Part shown: positions 41,134 through 47,986 of the stretch, one piece after another
How positions within the stretch are numbered: position 1 is the first letter of the stretch
How the letters are laid out: each line of letters opens with the position of its first letter
NCBI GenBank assembly: GCA_016707425.1
Contig: JADJHU010000004.1
Span: forward strand, 62,001-126,000
Origin: Gammaproteobacteria bacterium
Lineage (GTDB): Bacteria; Pseudomonadota; Gammaproteobacteria; Steroidobacterales; Steroidobacteraceae
DNA: 64,000 bases
Reading direction: 5' to 3'
Made by a program: the position numbers and the translations under genes
The notes under the pieces: model-generated
Databases searched by the model: none
Told to the model about the DNA's origin: nothing
The model's input: only the letters and a program-made list of their open reading frames with translations

Positions 41134-41331
41134 TCACGCGACCGCGACGAGCCAGGCGAAGCTCTCGAGCAGCCGCTCGAAGGCCCGCACCAGACAGACG
41201 GCACCGGAACCCTCTGCGCCCACCGGGACGATCAGGACGAGTGCGACGAGTACCGTGCAGACGAGATACTCGACGATGGCCTGACCTTGGCTGCGCAAGC
41301 GTCGCCTGCCGTACGAGGCTGCCGTGCTCAT
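41134..41331 (-). CDS. Small TadE-like or minor pilin protein
   Basis: A 65-residue protein with an N-terminal basic segment and a single hydrophobic helix preceded by GQAIVEYLVCTVLVALVLIV. The G-Q-A-x-VEY motif is the pattern of TadE/Flp pseudopilins, but the rest is only about 30 residues long. It overlaps the preceding gene by 4 bp and lies 12 bp before cpaB. It may be a minor pilin. Confidence 0.65.
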   Translation of the reverse strand: MSTAASYGRRRLRSQGQAIVEYLVCTVLVALVLIVPVGAEGSGAVCLVRAFERLLESFAWLVAVA

Positions 41332-42023
41332 GGAAGTGCGCCGCCCTTCACTTCATGATGGATCCAGATCGAGCTGCCGCCAGTGGCACGCTGCACGATG
41401 ACCGCCAGCCGTTCCGCGCCGCGCACGTAGTGCAGCAGCGCAGAGTCGGGTGCGTCGCCGCTGCGCGCTGCGGGCCTCAGGAGCTGAAAGCCACTGCGCT
41501 GTGCAGAGCGCACCACGGACTGCAGCGATGCGGCCGGGCGCTCCGTCGAGCGCGCCAGATACTCCGTCGCTGCACCATCGGCGGCTCCGGACTCGACCGT
41601 GCTCAGCAGGCGCACAGGGCGCCGGAGCATGATGGGCGGAGCCGGCGGCCGACGGAGGCGCTGGGAGACATCGCTGACGGCGACGAGAGCCTCACTGCCG
41701 CCTGTGGCATCGCCGCGCACCTGTAGCGTCTCGTGGCGGGCGCCCACCTGGTGCCCGAGCACCTGCCAACCCGCAATCTGCTGCTCGGTGAGCGGCCCCG
41801 CCTGCGCCCAGGCCCTGCGATACCGGGCCAGCAGCACGCTGGGTGCCTCCGGACTGCGCTGGGTGTGGATCTCGAATGCCACACCGTTCACCCACAGCAG
41901 ATCGGCGCCGACACCGGGAGAGGCGAGCGCAAAGATACAGAGCACGGTCCCGGTCACGGCCCGCCGTAGCCGGGCCACGCGTGACGCACACGCTGGGGCG
42001 AATTTCAGCACGGTGCCCGCCAT
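41328..42023 (-). CDS. Secreted protein of unknown function in the tad operon
   Basis: From the ATG at 42023 the product is 231 residues with a signal peptide (LRRAVTGTVLCIFALASPGVGA). The mature part has no motif I recognise. It includes two strand-rich halves (LQVRGDATGGSEALVAVSDVSQ, LAVIVQRATGGSSIWIHHE) around a low-complexity middle. The 19-bp overlap with the TadE-like gene upstream and the 4-bp overlap downstream place it in the pilus operon. A pilus-associated periplasmic role is inferred from position only. Confidence 0.65.
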   Translation of the reverse strand: MAGTVLKFAPACASRVARLRRAVTGTVLCIFALASPGVGADLLWVNGVAFEIHTQRSPEAPSVLLARYRRAWAQAGPLTEQQIAGWQVLGHQVGARHETLQVRGDATGGSEALVAVSDVSQRLRRPPAPPIMLRRPVRLLSTVESGAADGAATEYLARSTERPAASLQSVVRSAQRSGFQLLRPAARSGDAPDSALLHYVRGAERLAVIVQRATGGSSIWIHHEVKGGALP

Positions 42024-42838
42024 TGCCCCTGCCCCGCCGTTACATCGGTCAGCAGGCGGTCGGGAGGGACGATCTCTGGATCGATGCGACCGAGACACAG
42101 CTGCGCGAATCGCGGCTCGAACAGGGTTGCAGCGGCCCGTCCCGGACGAAGGAGCGCCCTCAGCTCACCGAGCCATGCGCCCACTGCCAGCGAGGCGACG
42201 CGCTCCGCCGCGTGTGCAGGTCCCGCGGCATGCCAGTCCTCCGAAAAAAGAGTCGTGCGTTCCCGCAGCAGAAGCGCGGGGGTTCCAGGCGCGGGCACGG
42301 GCATGGCCATGGCCGTGAAGTCGACGGCCCGGACTGACACCCGCCCCACCACAAGGCCGCGTTCCGTCAGATCGAGTTCGCCTGGAGCAGCGAGGCTGGC
42401 ACTGCGCAGTGCCGGAAACAGCACCTGCGTCGTATGCCCGGCGAGGCCGGGGGGAGCCTGGTTCTCAGCAACAACCTCCACATGCTGCGGGCTCGCCAGC
42501 AGCCTGCGCTGCCCGGAAAGGTCATGCCACAGCGGGTTGACCTGCATGCCGTCCTGCCGGGTTTCGCGCGCATCCTGTGACCGCAGAGGCGAGGACGCCC
42601 GGGTGAAGAAACGCGCCCGGGTCGCGCGCTCAACGGCGACGTCGCCATCCGGCGCCCCGACCGCATGCTCGAACGCCACGTAGCGACTCGCCTGGATAGT
42701 CGTCCACTGCAGATCGTCGTATGCGCCCAGGAGCATGGTGCCGGCAAGCAGGGCTGTGAGCGTTCCTGTCGCCACCAGAAACTCGACGAGCGCCTGGCCC
42801 CGCGCGTCGTGCTTCGTCGCGTCCGCGGGCATGCTCAT
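42005..42838 (-). CDS. TadE-like pseudopilin protein
   Basis: A 277-residue protein starting MSMPADATKHDARGQALVEFLVATG. It carries the GQALVEF pseudopilin motif at residues 14-20, followed by a hydrophobic helix and a large extracytoplasmic domain. A single pair of nearby family-like segments (VAFEHAVGAPDG and SEDWHAAGPAHAAERV) is visible, but no enzymatic motif. ATG overlaps the stop of the TadG-like gene by 4 bp. Confidence 0.75.
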   Translation of the reverse strand: MSMPADATKHDARGQALVEFLVATGTLTALLAGTMLLGAYDDLQWTTIQASRYVAFEHAVGAPDGDVAVERATRARFFTRASSPLRSQDARETRQDGMQVNPLWHDLSGQRRLLASPQHVEVVAENQAPPGLAGHTTQVLFPALRSASLAAPGELDLTERGLVVGRVSVRAVDFTAMAMPVPAPGTPALLLRERTTLFSEDWHAAGPAHAAERVASLAVGAWLGELRALLRPGRAAATLFEPRFAQLCLGRIDPEIVPPDRLLTDVTAGQGQWRAPC

Positions 42839-44142
42839 GGCAGTGCGGCGAAGGGATCGCCCGTCCCGTTCAGCAGGGCGGCGAGCGCGCGCTCGCGCGC
42901 CGGGACAGGTGCGAGACGCACTTGCCAGTACGGGTTGAAGAGACTCGGCAACTCTCTACGCCCGTCGGCACGTGGCTCCGGCCGGGCAAAATAGACCTGC
43001 GCTGCGGAAATGGCGTGCAGCGGTTCGCGGGGCAGTACCGAGGAGATTTGTCCGGGTGCGGCACCGGGCACCGCGACCCTGGCGCTGCGGAGCGCCGCAT
43101 GCGGCAGTTCAGCGACAGGTCCGCTCACGAGGTCGATGACGACCTCGACCGTGCGTTCGTTGCGCTGCGCGGGTTCGACGATGTCCCGTAATGCCGGCAG
43201 CCCCGCGTAGCTTCGCGCAGCACGCAGATCACGCAGCGCGATGGCCGAGGTGCGTGGATTGATGCGCCAGCTGTCGCCGTTACGGCCACCCAGCGGTGTT
43301 GCGCGGCCATTTTCGGCTCCTCCCCAGCCGACCGGAACACGCTCGCGCATGGAACCGAAAAGGCCGCGACGCGTATGCAGGGCAAGCGTGTCGATCCCGC
43401 GCCACGTGTCGAAGCCAATGAGATCGGTGCCGCCGCGCTTGCGAATCCGCGCAACGAGCCCCACGACGGGGGGCGAGGTATCGAAGCCTCGCTCCACGGT
43501 GAAGCCATCGAGCGAGCTCTCCACCACGGCCTTCTGGCGCTGCCGGTCGGCCCCCCGGTAAGGCGTCGTGAGCCGCAGCCACGACGCCGCTCCGACCCCC
43601 AGCAGCGCCTCCGAGGCGACCGAGAGATGCGCCTGCGGATCGTTGGCCCGGACCGTCTGTTCCGCGAGATCGCGTGCCGCGGAAAACCCGCTGGCATGCA
43701 CGAGACTCTGGACGCCGGTGAGTGTGCGCTCTGAGAAGCTCGCTGCGGATTCTGCCCCGGTGAGCATCGGCTGGAGCGCGTCGTCCACGGCAACCCAGAG
43801 TCGCTCGAGCACACGGGTGGCCTGGCCGAGATACGGTACGAAGCGGCTCACGCCGTCGATGTGGTCGAGCAGCCGGCGCATGTAGGCTGACCACGAGCGC
43901 AGGCTGACGGCCTGTGCAATGGTCACCTCGTTGGCGATGACGGCACGGTTGATGTACGCCTCGAGATTGAGGGTGCGCGCTTCCCACGTCGCGGCGCTGT
44001 AGGCCGCGGCATCAGCCGTGTTCAGGAGTCGCTGCTTGTGGTTGGCCAGCTGGCCCGCATGGTGTGCGACCAGCATGGCGGCGACGAGAGCCCCCATGAT
44101 GCCGAGCAGGAATACGAGTGCCTGTCCGCCCTGCCTGCACAT
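42835..44142 (-). CDS. TadG-like Flp pilus protein
   Basis: A 435-residue protein with an N-terminal helix (GGQALVFLLGIMGALVAAMLVAHHAG) and the TadG feature KQRLLNTADAAAYSAATWEARTLN directly after it. Unlike many TadG proteins, no obvious von Willebrand A metal site (DxSxS) is seen in the long extracytoplasmic part. It follows the pilin gene, with a strong hairpin between them. Confidence 0.8.
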   Translation of the reverse strand: MCRQGGQALVFLLGIMGALVAAMLVAHHAGQLANHKQRLLNTADAAAYSAATWEARTLNLEAYINRAVIANEVTIAQAVSLRSWSAYMRRLLDHIDGVSRFVPYLGQATRVLERLWVAVDDALQPMLTGAESAASFSERTLTGVQSLVHASGFSAARDLAEQTVRANDPQAHLSVASEALLGVGAASWLRLTTPYRGADRQRQKAVVESSLDGFTVERGFDTSPPVVGLVARIRKRGGTDLIGFDTWRGIDTLALHTRRGLFGSMRERVPVGWGGAENGRATPLGGRNGDSWRINPRTSAIALRDLRAARSYAGLPALRDIVEPAQRNERTVEVVIDLVSGPVAELPHAALRSARVAVPGAAPGQISSVLPREPLHAISAAQVYFARPEPRADGRRELPSLFNPYWQVRLAPVPARERALAALLNGTGDPFAALP

Positions 44143-44163
44143 CCACCCATCCCTCGCGTCAGG

Positions 44164-44193
44164 GGTGGTCCCCGCGGGTCGGCGGGGACCACC
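44164..44193 (-). terminator. Strong hairpin between flp pilin and tad operon
   Basis: A perfect 12-bp stem (GGTGGTCCCCGC paired with GCGGGGACCACC) with a 6-base loop lies in the 65-bp gap after the pilin gene. It has no clear U-tract on the minus strand. It may be an attenuating or RNA-stabilising structure that lets the pilin be made in excess over the assembly proteins. Confidence 0.6.
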
Positions 44194-44207
44194 TCCGGTG
44201 GCCCGGT

Positions 44208-44465
44208 TCAGTTGTCCGTTTCGAAGTTCGCGAGATCCTTGCTCTCGCCGTTGTCGTTGGCGCGCACGCGCGCATCCTGCACGACGCGATTGCGGCTCGC
44301 CGGATTCGGATCACCCGACAGCGCTGCGGCGGCAACCGAGGTCTGCCCGCGCACGATGTCGCCGAAGGCGGTGTACACGGCGATGGCGCCGATCGCGATG
44401 AGCGCGACGATGATGATGTACTCGGTCATTCCCTGACCGAGCATGCGGCTGCGGGTCGTCGACAT
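44208..44465 (-). CDS. flp: Flp-type pilin
   Basis: Major pilin precursor of 85 residues. The short basic leader MSTTRSRMLGQG is followed by MTEYIIIVALIAIGAIAVYTAF, the Flp signature with Glu and Tyr just after the cleavage site (cut expected after the Gly before Met-Thr-Glu). The mature tail is hydrophilic. A strong Shine-Dalgarno (GGGAAGGAG) precedes the ATG. It heads the minus-strand tad operon. No prepilin peptidase gene is in the window. Confidence 0.93.
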   Translation of the reverse strand: MSTTRSRMLGQGMTEYIIIVALIAIGAIAVYTAFGDIVRGQTSVAAAALSGDPNPASRNRVVQDARVRANDNGESKDLANFETDN

Positions 44466-44571
44466 CCTGGGCTCCTTCCCTGCTTCGATGAGTGGCAGGC
44501 ATTGGAGCACCCGTCGCCTGGAAAGGCAGCGGCCAAATCGGGCCTGAGCATGCAGATTGTGCGCGGGCCCT

Positions 44572-45609
44572 TCAGAGCTCGTTCGTGCGCGTAACTGCAC
44601 CCTCCGGACCCGCTGCGGGTTGCCCGGCGGGCGTGGCGTCAGTCTGCAGGTGCCGGCTGGGAAATGCGATTCGCACCATGGTGCCGCTCTGCGATCCGAC
44701 GTGCAGGACCCCCTCGAGCTGACGGGCAAAACCCTCCATGAGAGTGATACCCAGCCCCGCGGTGTGCCCGCCGGGCTCGAGTCCGATGCCGTCATCGCAC
44801 ACGCTGATCGTCGCCTCGGCACCTGCGATCGTCACCCGGATCGCAACGTGTCCGCGATCCCGTCCGGCAAAGGCGTGCTTCAGTGCGTTCGTCACGGCTT
44901 CTGTCACCAGGAGCCCGATGGGTACTGCGAGCTGTGCGGTGATGAAGCATCGCGGGCCGCTTACATCGATACGAATCTGCCTCTGCCCCCCGCGTGCAAT
45001 GCGGAGCAGCTCGGCCGCGAGATCACGCAGAAGCCAGTCGAGATCGATGTGGTCGAGATCATGCGACTCGTAGAGCCGGCGATGTACGAGGGCGAGCGCG
45101 TTCACGCGGCCGGCCGCCTCCGCAAGCGCCAGCGAGAGCTGCGGGTCCCGGGCCGCGCGCGCCTGCAGATTGAGCATGCTGATGATGATCTGCAGGTTGT
45201 TCTTCACCCGGTGGTGCACTTCCTTCAGGAGGGAGGTCCTCTGATCCAGCGCCCGCTCGAGATCCTTTTGCTGAGCGCTGACCGTCTCGATGAGTTCGTC
45301 GATGACCTGCCCGAGCCGGATGATCTCGGGTGCCGAACCGCGCAGATCGCCCACGCGGGCCTCGCGCGACCCGCGGGCGAAAGCAAGCGTGGCGTCGTGC
45401 AGCTGCCTCATGCCCCTGAGCACGAACCGGTGCAGCAGGAGCCACAGGGCAGCAGGCATCGCAGTCAGTGCCGCCAGCACCCCCAGGAAAAGCATCGCGA
45501 ATCCTCGATGGGTCGTGCGCTGGACAGCGTCGCAGATAAACCAGGCGATGGGCACTGCCGTTGCAAGCAGGACGAGGAGCAGTCTCCGCCCCCGCAGCGC
45601 CAGCATCAC
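44572..45609 (-). CDS. HisKA_2 sensor histidine kinase of the stress-response module
   Basis: Likely phosphodonor for PhyR. The 345-residue protein has two transmembrane helices (9-28 and 37-59) with almost no loop between them, so there is no periplasmic sensor domain. A HAMP-like linker (60-110), a HisKA_2 dimerisation domain with the H-box LLKEVHHRVKNNLQ (His132) and a HATPase domain (LVTEAVTNALKHAF, CDDGIGLEPGG, GLGITLMEG) follow. This kinase class partners PhyR in Alphaproteobacteria. The start overlaps the ecfG stop by 4 bp. Confidence 0.88.
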   Translation of the reverse strand: MMLALRGRRLLLVLLATAVPIAWFICDAVQRTTHRGFAMLFLGVLAALTAMPAALWLLLHRFVLRGMRQLHDATLAFARGSREARVGDLRGSAPEIIRLGQVIDELIETVSAQQKDLERALDQRTSLLKEVHHRVKNNLQIIISMLNLQARAARDPQLSLALAEAAGRVNALALVHRRLYESHDLDHIDLDWLLRDLAAELLRIARGGQRQIRIDVSGPRCFITAQLAVPIGLLVTEAVTNALKHAFAGRDRGHVAIRVTIAGAEATISVCDDGIGLEPGGHTAGLGITLMEGFARQLEGVLHVGSQSGTMVRIAFPSRHLQTDATPAGQPAAGPEGAVTRTNEL

Positions 45610-46160
45610 GGCGGGGCCGTCCCCGGAGGCTCCCGGCGACTGCGGTCGCGGCTCTCCGGGGATGCAGTGCCTTCCAGGAGCCGGGTCAGCTGCTCGCGCG
45701 CGCGTCCTACGCGGCTCTTGATGGTGCCGACCGCGCAGCCGCAGATGTGCGCCGCCTCCGCGTAGGAAAACCCGCTTGCCGTGACGAGGATCAGCGCCTC
45801 GCGCTGATCGGGCGACAGCTGTCCGAGGGCACGGTTGAGGTCACGCAACTGCAGCTCGCCTTCGTGTTCGGGCGGAACGGACGGTTCGGGGAGCGAGCCC
45901 TCGCTGTCGACCCGGACCTCGAAGCGGCCGCGCCTGAGCTGGGTGTAGTACTCGTTACGGACGATCGTGAAGAGCCAGGCCTTGAGGTTCGTGCCCGGGG
46001 TGAACTGCACGAGATTCGTCAGTGCCCGAACCAGTGCCTCCTGCACGAGGTCATCGGCCCGCGACGGATCCCGGCAGAGCGAGCGCGCGAAGGCTCGCAG
46101 CTGAGGCACGAGTTCGACCATCTCTGCGCGGATCGCTGCCAGGGTCACCGCAGTGCTCAA
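45606..46160 (-). CDS. ecfG: EcfG-type (ECF15) general stress sigma factor
   Basis: Extracytoplasmic-function sigma factor of 184 residues that directs the general stress response. The sigma-2 region (about 18-90) reads ARSLCRDPSRADDLVQEALVRAL, then FTPGTNLKAWLFTIVRNEYY. The sigma-4 region (about 108-165) reads LSPDQREALILVTASGFSYAEA and GTIKSRVGRAREQL. These segments are the hallmark of EcfG proteins of Alphaproteobacteria. It is translationally coupled to nepR upstream and to the kinase downstream, the standard anti-sigma/sigma arrangement. Confidence 0.92.
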   Translation of the reverse strand: MSTAVTLAAIRAEMVELVPQLRAFARSLCRDPSRADDLVQEALVRALTNLVQFTPGTNLKAWLFTIVRNEYYTQLRRGRFEVRVDSEGSLPEPSVPPEHEGELQLRDLNRALGQLSPDQREALILVTASGFSYAEAAHICGCAVGTIKSRVGRAREQLTRLLEGTASPESRDRSRREPPGTAPP

Positions 46161-46399
46161 TTCGACCCCGCGTCATCGGGCACAGCCGGTACGCCTGCCG
46201 CCGATGAGTCCTCTTCGTCGAGCTGTGCCAGGAGCTTCGCGAAGGCCTCAGGCAACGGCTCCTCGGTCACGCGGCGATACAGCTGTCGCAAGCCGTCGCC
46301 AATCCAGTCGGCCCGGGCGCCGGGTCCCTCCGCAGCCGCTGTCCGCTCGCGCGCCGCAGCGGGATCCACGGGTCCGTGGGGAGGCTTCGCTGGATTCAT
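46157..46399 (-). CDS. nepR: NepR anti-sigma factor
   Basis: An 80-residue anti-sigma factor that holds EcfG inactive until phosphorylated PhyR titrates it. The two NepR helices are clear: IGDGLRQLYRRV (33-44) and EEPLPEAFAKLLAQL (46-60), separated by the short linker typical of the family. Flanks are disordered and rich in Pro, Ala and Asp. The overlap with ecfG is 4 bp. A candidate EcfG-dependent promoter lies 28 bp upstream, implying autoregulation. Confidence 0.9.
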   Translation of the reverse strand: MNPAKPPHGPVDPAAARERTAAAEGPGARADWIGDGLRQLYRRVTEEPLPEAFAKLLAQLDEEDSSAAGVPAVPDDAGSN

Positions 46400-46426
46400 C
46401 TACCCTGCCCTGTGTTGATATCATTG

Positions 46427-46450
46427 CACCCGGCTCCCCACGCCGGTTCC
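46427..46450 (-). promoter_or_regulatory. Candidate EcfG-dependent promoter of nepR-ecfG
   Basis: On the minus strand GGAAC (46450-46446) is followed after exactly 16 bases by GTG (46429-46427). The EcfG consensus in Alphaproteobacteria is GGAAC-N16/17-cGTT, so the match is one base short. It lies just upstream of nepR, where autoregulated copies are usually found. The -35 half is convincing; the -10 half is weaker. Confidence 0.5.
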
Positions 46451-46557
46451 CGCGCCAGGCGAAGCCCACGCATGGCCGGACCGCAGGCATCGCCTTCGAA
46501 CCAAGCATATAGCGATCCCCGGAACGGCTCCAGCGTCGGAACCCAGCGGAACGGTGC

Positions 46558-47337
46558 ATGAGCGTGACAGATCAGGTAGCTCCGCATCTGCCGCTGCTGC
46601 GGCGCTACGCACGTGCGCTCACCGGGACGCAGTCGCGTGGCGATGCCTGTGTGCGTGCCGCGCTCGAAGCGCTCCTCGCGCACCCCGGGGCACTGGCCGG
46701 CGGCGAGCCCCCGCGCGTGGCACTCTATCGCCTCTTTCATGCGATCTGGTCCGGGGTCGTGCGGCTGGGCGAAGGCGCGCCGGTCACCTCCTCCGGGATC
46801 GAGCGCAATGTGCAGGCCCGGCTGCAGCACATGACGCCCCTGTCGCGCCAGGCGCTGCTGCTGACCGCCCTCGAGGGCTTCTCCTGTCGCGAGGCTGCGG
46901 TGATTCTCGGGCGACAGGGCAGCGAGGTCGAAGCGCTCGTGGCGGCGGCACGCGATGAGGTGCTCAGGCGGCCCTCGGCCAGAATCCTCATCATTGAAGA
47001 CGAACCCGTCATCGCGCTCGATCTCGAGTCCATTGTGCGCGGCCTCGGCCATGAAGTGACCTCGGTGGCACGGACGCACAGAGAAGCGATCGCGGCGGCC
47101 GAGGCGCATCCGCCAGGACTCGTACTCGCGGATATCCAGCTGGCAGACCGCAGCTCGGGAATCGATGCCGCGCACGACATTGCCGCGGCATTCCCGGTCC
47201 CCGTGATCTTCGTGACCGCCTTCCCTGAGCGGCTGCTCACCGGTGAACGCCCGGAACCTGCCTTTCTGATCACCAAGCCCTTTGACCCGGACATCGTGCG
47301 GACCGCGATCGGGCAGGCGCTCTTCTTTGGCGAGTGA
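46558..47337 (+). CDS. phyR: PhyR general stress response regulator
   Basis: Anti-anti-sigma factor, 259 residues. The N-terminal sigma-like domain (1-130) mimics EcfG and binds NepR; recognisable parts are LPLLRRYARALTG and MTPLSRQALLLTALEGFS. The C-terminal receiver (141-256) has Glu147/Asp148, phospho-acceptor Asp192 (VLADIQLAD), Thr220 and Lys240. The segment VTAFPERLLTGERPEPAFLITKPF is nearly identical in form to alphaproteobacterial PhyR. It lies divergent to nepR-ecfG, the classic arrangement. Three GGAAC copies (46521, 46538, 46548) precede it without a matching -10. Confidence 0.95.
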   Translation: MSVTDQVAPHLPLLRRYARALTGTQSRGDACVRAALEALLAHPGALAGGEPPRVALYRLFHAIWSGVVRLGEGAPVTSSGIERNVQARLQHMTPLSRQALLLTALEGFSCREAAVILGRQGSEVEALVAAARDEVLRRPSARILIIEDEPVIALDLESIVRGLGHEVTSVARTHREAIAAAEAHPPGLVLADIQLADRSSGIDAAHDIAAAFPVPVIFVTAFPERLLTGERPEPAFLITKPFDPDIVRTAIGQALFFGE

Positions 47338-47577
47338 TCCGCCCCGGAGCCTGGCTTCGCCTCCCGGACCGGACGCCGCGGATGTACGCTGCCCCGCAAC
47401 TCCCGAGTGCCGGCGATGCCGTGCGGATCCGCAATGCATGCGAATTCGAACGACCCGCCGGCGGAACCCGGGGAACTCTGCTGCATTCAGCCCGGGAAGG
47501 ACACGCGCGCACTGCAGCGAAGGCAAGCGGGTGCGGCAGCATTCACGCGGAGGGGCACCGGTGCGGAGGAACTGAGG

Positions 47578-47946
47578 ATGGAACCGCTGAGGTTCGAGGG
47601 AACCGTCCTGCTGGTCGAGGACAGCGCCATCATCGCGCTCGACGCCGAGTGCATGCTTCAGGAGCTGGGCTTCACCGCGGTGGAAGTGGCTGCAACCGGC
47701 CGTCAGGCGCTCGAAGCACTGTCGCGCGGCAAGGTGCGCGTTGCCGTCCTCGACGTGAATCTCGGCACCGAGACCAGCACGCCGATCGCGCAGGTGTTGT
47801 GCTCCCGCGGGATTCCCTTTGCGATCGCAACGGGTTACGGCAACGTCCGACACATCCCGAAGGAACTCGCCAACCACCCGGTCATCGCCAAGCCCTACAC
47901 GGCGGCAGGACTCGCCGCGGCCTTGCGCGAGGCCATGAGCCCGTGA
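47578..47946 (+). CDS. Single-domain response regulator, FAT-GUY-like
   Basis: Receiver-only protein of 122 residues from the ATG at 47578, which has GAGGAACTGAGG just upstream. Key residues are Glu14/Asp15, Asp59 (VAVLDVNLG), Thr85 and Lys105 (IAKPY). The segment GIPFAIATGYGN is close to the PFxFATGY motif of the FAT-GUY family, whose members (SdrG, MrrA) relay phosphate to PhyR. The frame is open upstream to 47407, but that stretch lacks family similarity. The 240-bp gap after phyR holds nothing else recognisable. Confidence 0.85.
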   Translation: MEPLRFEGTVLLVEDSAIIALDAECMLQELGFTAVEVAATGRQALEALSRGKVRVAVLDVNLGTETSTPIAQVLCSRGIPFAIATGYGNVRHIPKELANHPVIAKPYTAAGLAAALREAMSP

Positions 47947-47986
47947 GGCCAATGACACTGCGGTCAGGGAACTGTTCGCGGCGCAC

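Noticed and set aside
44466..44571. Sigma-54 promoter before the flp pilin
   Set aside because: TTGGCCGCTGCC is only a loose match to the -24/-12 consensus and the spacing is wrong.
47407..47577. Longer start for the single-domain response regulator
   Set aside because: The extra 57 residues are Cys/Arg-rich and precede the normal receiver start; a good Shine-Dalgarno sits before 47578.
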